NCBI RefSeq assembly: GCF_958450345.1
Contig: NC_088781.1
Coordinates: forward strand, 56,684,315 to 56,748,314
Source of the DNA: Calliphora vicina
Taxonomy: Eukaryota > Arthropoda > Insecta > Diptera > Calliphoridae
Reading direction: 5' to 3'
DNA: 64,000 bases
Notes under the pieces: generated by a model
What the model was told of the DNA's origin: nothing
What the model saw: the letters and a program-made list of their open reading frames with translations, nothing else
Databases searched by the model: none
Translations under genes and position numbers: made by a program
Part shown: piece after piece, positions 61,900 through 64,000 of the stretch
Layout of the letters: each line of letters begins with the position of its first letter
Numbering within the stretch: the stretch's first letter is position 1

Positions 61900-62270
61900 T
61901 TGACGATGATATTGTGGTGGTGATCATGGTGATATACTTTGGCAGATTTAGGTGACTTGATACAACATTTGTGTTATAGGCTTAGGCTTTTTGTTCAATA
62001 TTTCTCACGAGGTTTTGGATCAGAATTTGTAGGTTTTACCTCCAGATCCAAATTATTTGGATCTGATGTTTTGATCATAGGGGTAGTTTCGTGCCTGCTT
62101 CTCTTCTAATGAGTAATTGGGATACTTCATCCAAATGTGTGGTTAATGCCACAAGATGAGGATGGGCTACCAAATGGTCAATTATGACACTTTGCTAGGC
62201 ACGTGTATGGCAATTTTCTTGGACCCACAATAGTTTTAATAAATTGCGGATATGTGCGGCTTATTTCATG
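61900..62270 (-). pseudogene. Possible decayed coding relic of unknown family
   Basis: The minus strand gives successive protein-like blocks in shifted frames: HEISRTYPQFIKTIVGPRKL, DHLVAHPHLVALTTHLDEVS, LLIRREAGTKLP, then DPNNLDLEVKPTNSDPKPRE. The region is GC-richer than its flanks. It looks like an old protein-coding insertion (perhaps retroelement gag-like), but I do not recognise the family. Confidence 0.3.
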
Positions 62271-62279
62271 CAGGTTAAC

Positions 62280-63640
62280 TGCAACGATTTCACTTTACGT
62301 AAATCGATCACGTGTCTAATGGTATGTCTTGATTCTGCAACTTTCACTATGAATGGAGATAAAATTTTTACTTTTTCAGCTCAAAATTATTATGATGTTT
62401 TAAATTATTTAAGATTGAATTTTTTACTTTTATTTAATGTTATCTGGTTGAAAACTAGATGAAAAAAGGAAGCTTAACTTCGAATCAAGCCATATATAAA
62501 GCGTCACGTTGCAGTTTAATAGAACAATCGAGACTATTTTCGATGATAGAATGTAAAAAACCGTAATTATTCTATTACAAGTTACTTTGTTGCAATCAAA
62601 AGTAGCAAATGTATAGATTATGTCTTGACATGATCATAACATAATATCAACAAATGTATTATTATCACTCACACCTATATTTCGTCTTTTTCTTTTATCT
62701 GCCAGTGTATAATTTACCAAATAAAAATTACCACAATTATCATCTAAATTCTAAATATCATTTCATATTAATATTTTATAGTAAACTATTGGGGAATATT
62801 TAATTAAATTCATGTCAATGTTCTATACATACAAATCTAGCAAAGACACAAACCCGTTAAGTATCTAGTTACACCCGTGTGTCAATTTACAACTCTGAAC
62901 AAATGATCGTCTACATTCCACAGAGTATGTAAAGGCAAACGTAAAACCAGAAAAAAGTAAAAAGAGTAACAATAAAGATCAAAGTTCGTTTTCATTTTGT
63001 TCTTCACCTTAAATTTTTACAAATTAAAAAACAATTAAAATAATTTAATTATTCAGCAACAAATTGCTGAATTTACTTTATATAAAAAAGAGTGTACATT
63101 CTCTTCTAGTTTTATTTCATTGAGGTAAGAGAAATGAATTATAATATTTGTGTACAATTAAAAATATAATAAAATTTCCAAATCATATTGTAGGTAATTA
63201 ACCCATTAAACTCAACAAACTGCAATATCGCCGATTCTTTAAAATAAACCATTATGGATAGAACTAATACTCTCCAAGTCTAGTGGACACTAATAGTGGA
63301 CAACTAATAATCGGTGTAATCCAGAGAATTAAAATAAGAATCTATGTCTTTTATTTATGTATGCAACAATGTAAACACATAAGTGCTTTTCAATAAAAGT
63401 TAAATTGTTTAATTTATTTTGTAATATAAAACAATGATGTTGGAAAATTTTTAATAATGGCAATAAGAATTTATAATAACCTAATTCGGGAAAAATTTAT
63501 AATACAATTGTATTACAAATAAAACATAAAATATAATGATTTCAGTCAAGTGGCAAATGATGTATAGATTTACACTGTGAATCAAATAAGTTTTATTGAA
63601 AATAAATTATTAAAGACAATGTCTGTGAAAGCGTCCATTA
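62280..63640. other. No gene seen
   Basis: AT-rich; the frame at 62244-62462 overlaps the relic region and is not recognisable. Confidence 0.4.
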
Positions 63641-63645
63641 CACTA

Positions 63646-63892
63646 CACAGAGAAAACAGATTCGTGTTCACAACCGAATTTGGTACCAATTGAATGATTC
63701 TACCTTTGTGACCGAATTTTACAGTTGTAGCTAAAAATTTTTAGAAGTTGTAATAAATGTTTTATTGTTTCAATCGAAATTCTTCTTTATCCACTGATTT
63801 TCTGCCACTAGAACCGAAAAATTCAATGTGTACAACCGAATCATTCGATTGGCAACAAATTCAGTTGTGAACACGAATCTGTTTTCTCTGTG
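63646..63892. mobile_element. 247-bp MITE with CACAGAGAAAACAG ends
   Basis: The left end is CACAGAGAAAACAGATTCGT. The right end is its inverse (ACGAATCTGTTTTCTCTGTG). TA flanks both ends (63644-63645 and 63893-63894). The arms pair over about 55 bp (GTTCACAACCGAATTTG, CAATTGAATGATTC). It is non-coding. Partial copies are at 51340 and 54407. The TA duplication suggests mobilisation by a Tc1/mariner-type transposase. Confidence 0.8.
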
Positions 63893-64000
63893 TACCTAAA
63901 GGGTTGTTCAACGGAAACAGCTCTGCGTGCGATTGTTAGAACCATTAAGAAATCATCTGAATTCATACAATATTCCATTGTATATAGGGGCATTGAACAA

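Overview
The window is AT-rich nuclear DNA from a higher (brachyceran) fly, most likely a calyptrate such as a blowfly. The basis is the dachshund protein sequence, the long intron and the types of fly transposon present. The species is an inference.

The only gene I can name is dachshund (dac), on the minus strand. Its main N-terminal coding exon lies at 19930-20975 and ends inside the Ski/Sno/Dac (DACHbox-N) domain at a clean GT donor. The next constitutive exon is at 254-390; it encodes the SSRPGRPPKR block and has clean splice sites at both ends. The intron between them is about 19.5 kb. It contains a strong candidate 27-nt in-frame microexon (12856-12882) and many local tandem and dispersed repeats. 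An acceptor-like site at 21130-21131 suggests that a non-coding 5' exon lies further right. The low-repeat block at 26.3-28.6 kb is a reasonable place for it, but this is not proven. The rest of dac (C-terminal DACHbox-C exons) lies left of the window.

The right two thirds (21-64 kb) is upstream or intergenic DNA packed with transposon remains. The best element is a RAG1/Transib-type DNA transposon at 39864-43811. It has 35-bp inverted ends starting CAC..TG, a perfect 5-bp CATCG target duplication, and a transposase with recognisable DDE landmarks, broken by one frameshift in a run of eight T. A 640-bp near-perfect foldback element is nested in its 3' part. Immediately to the right is a non-autonomous hAT-like element with a perfect 8-bp duplication (43862-45007). 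Other remains include three copies of one Tc1/mariner family, a decayed mauritiana/irritans-type mariner, a Tc1-like fragment, fragments of non-LTR retrotransposons, several MITEs with TA duplications, a 153-bp-period array, and palindromes at 14.3-14.7 and 55.1 kb.

A 50-bp exon-like segment at 61215-61264 may belong to an unidentified neighbouring minus-strand gene. Several low-repeat blocks (26.3-28.6, 32.6-33.7, 52.2-53.2 and 57.5-58.5 kb) are candidates for regulatory DNA. No function can be read from them by eye. No rRNA, CRISPR or prokaryotic features are present.
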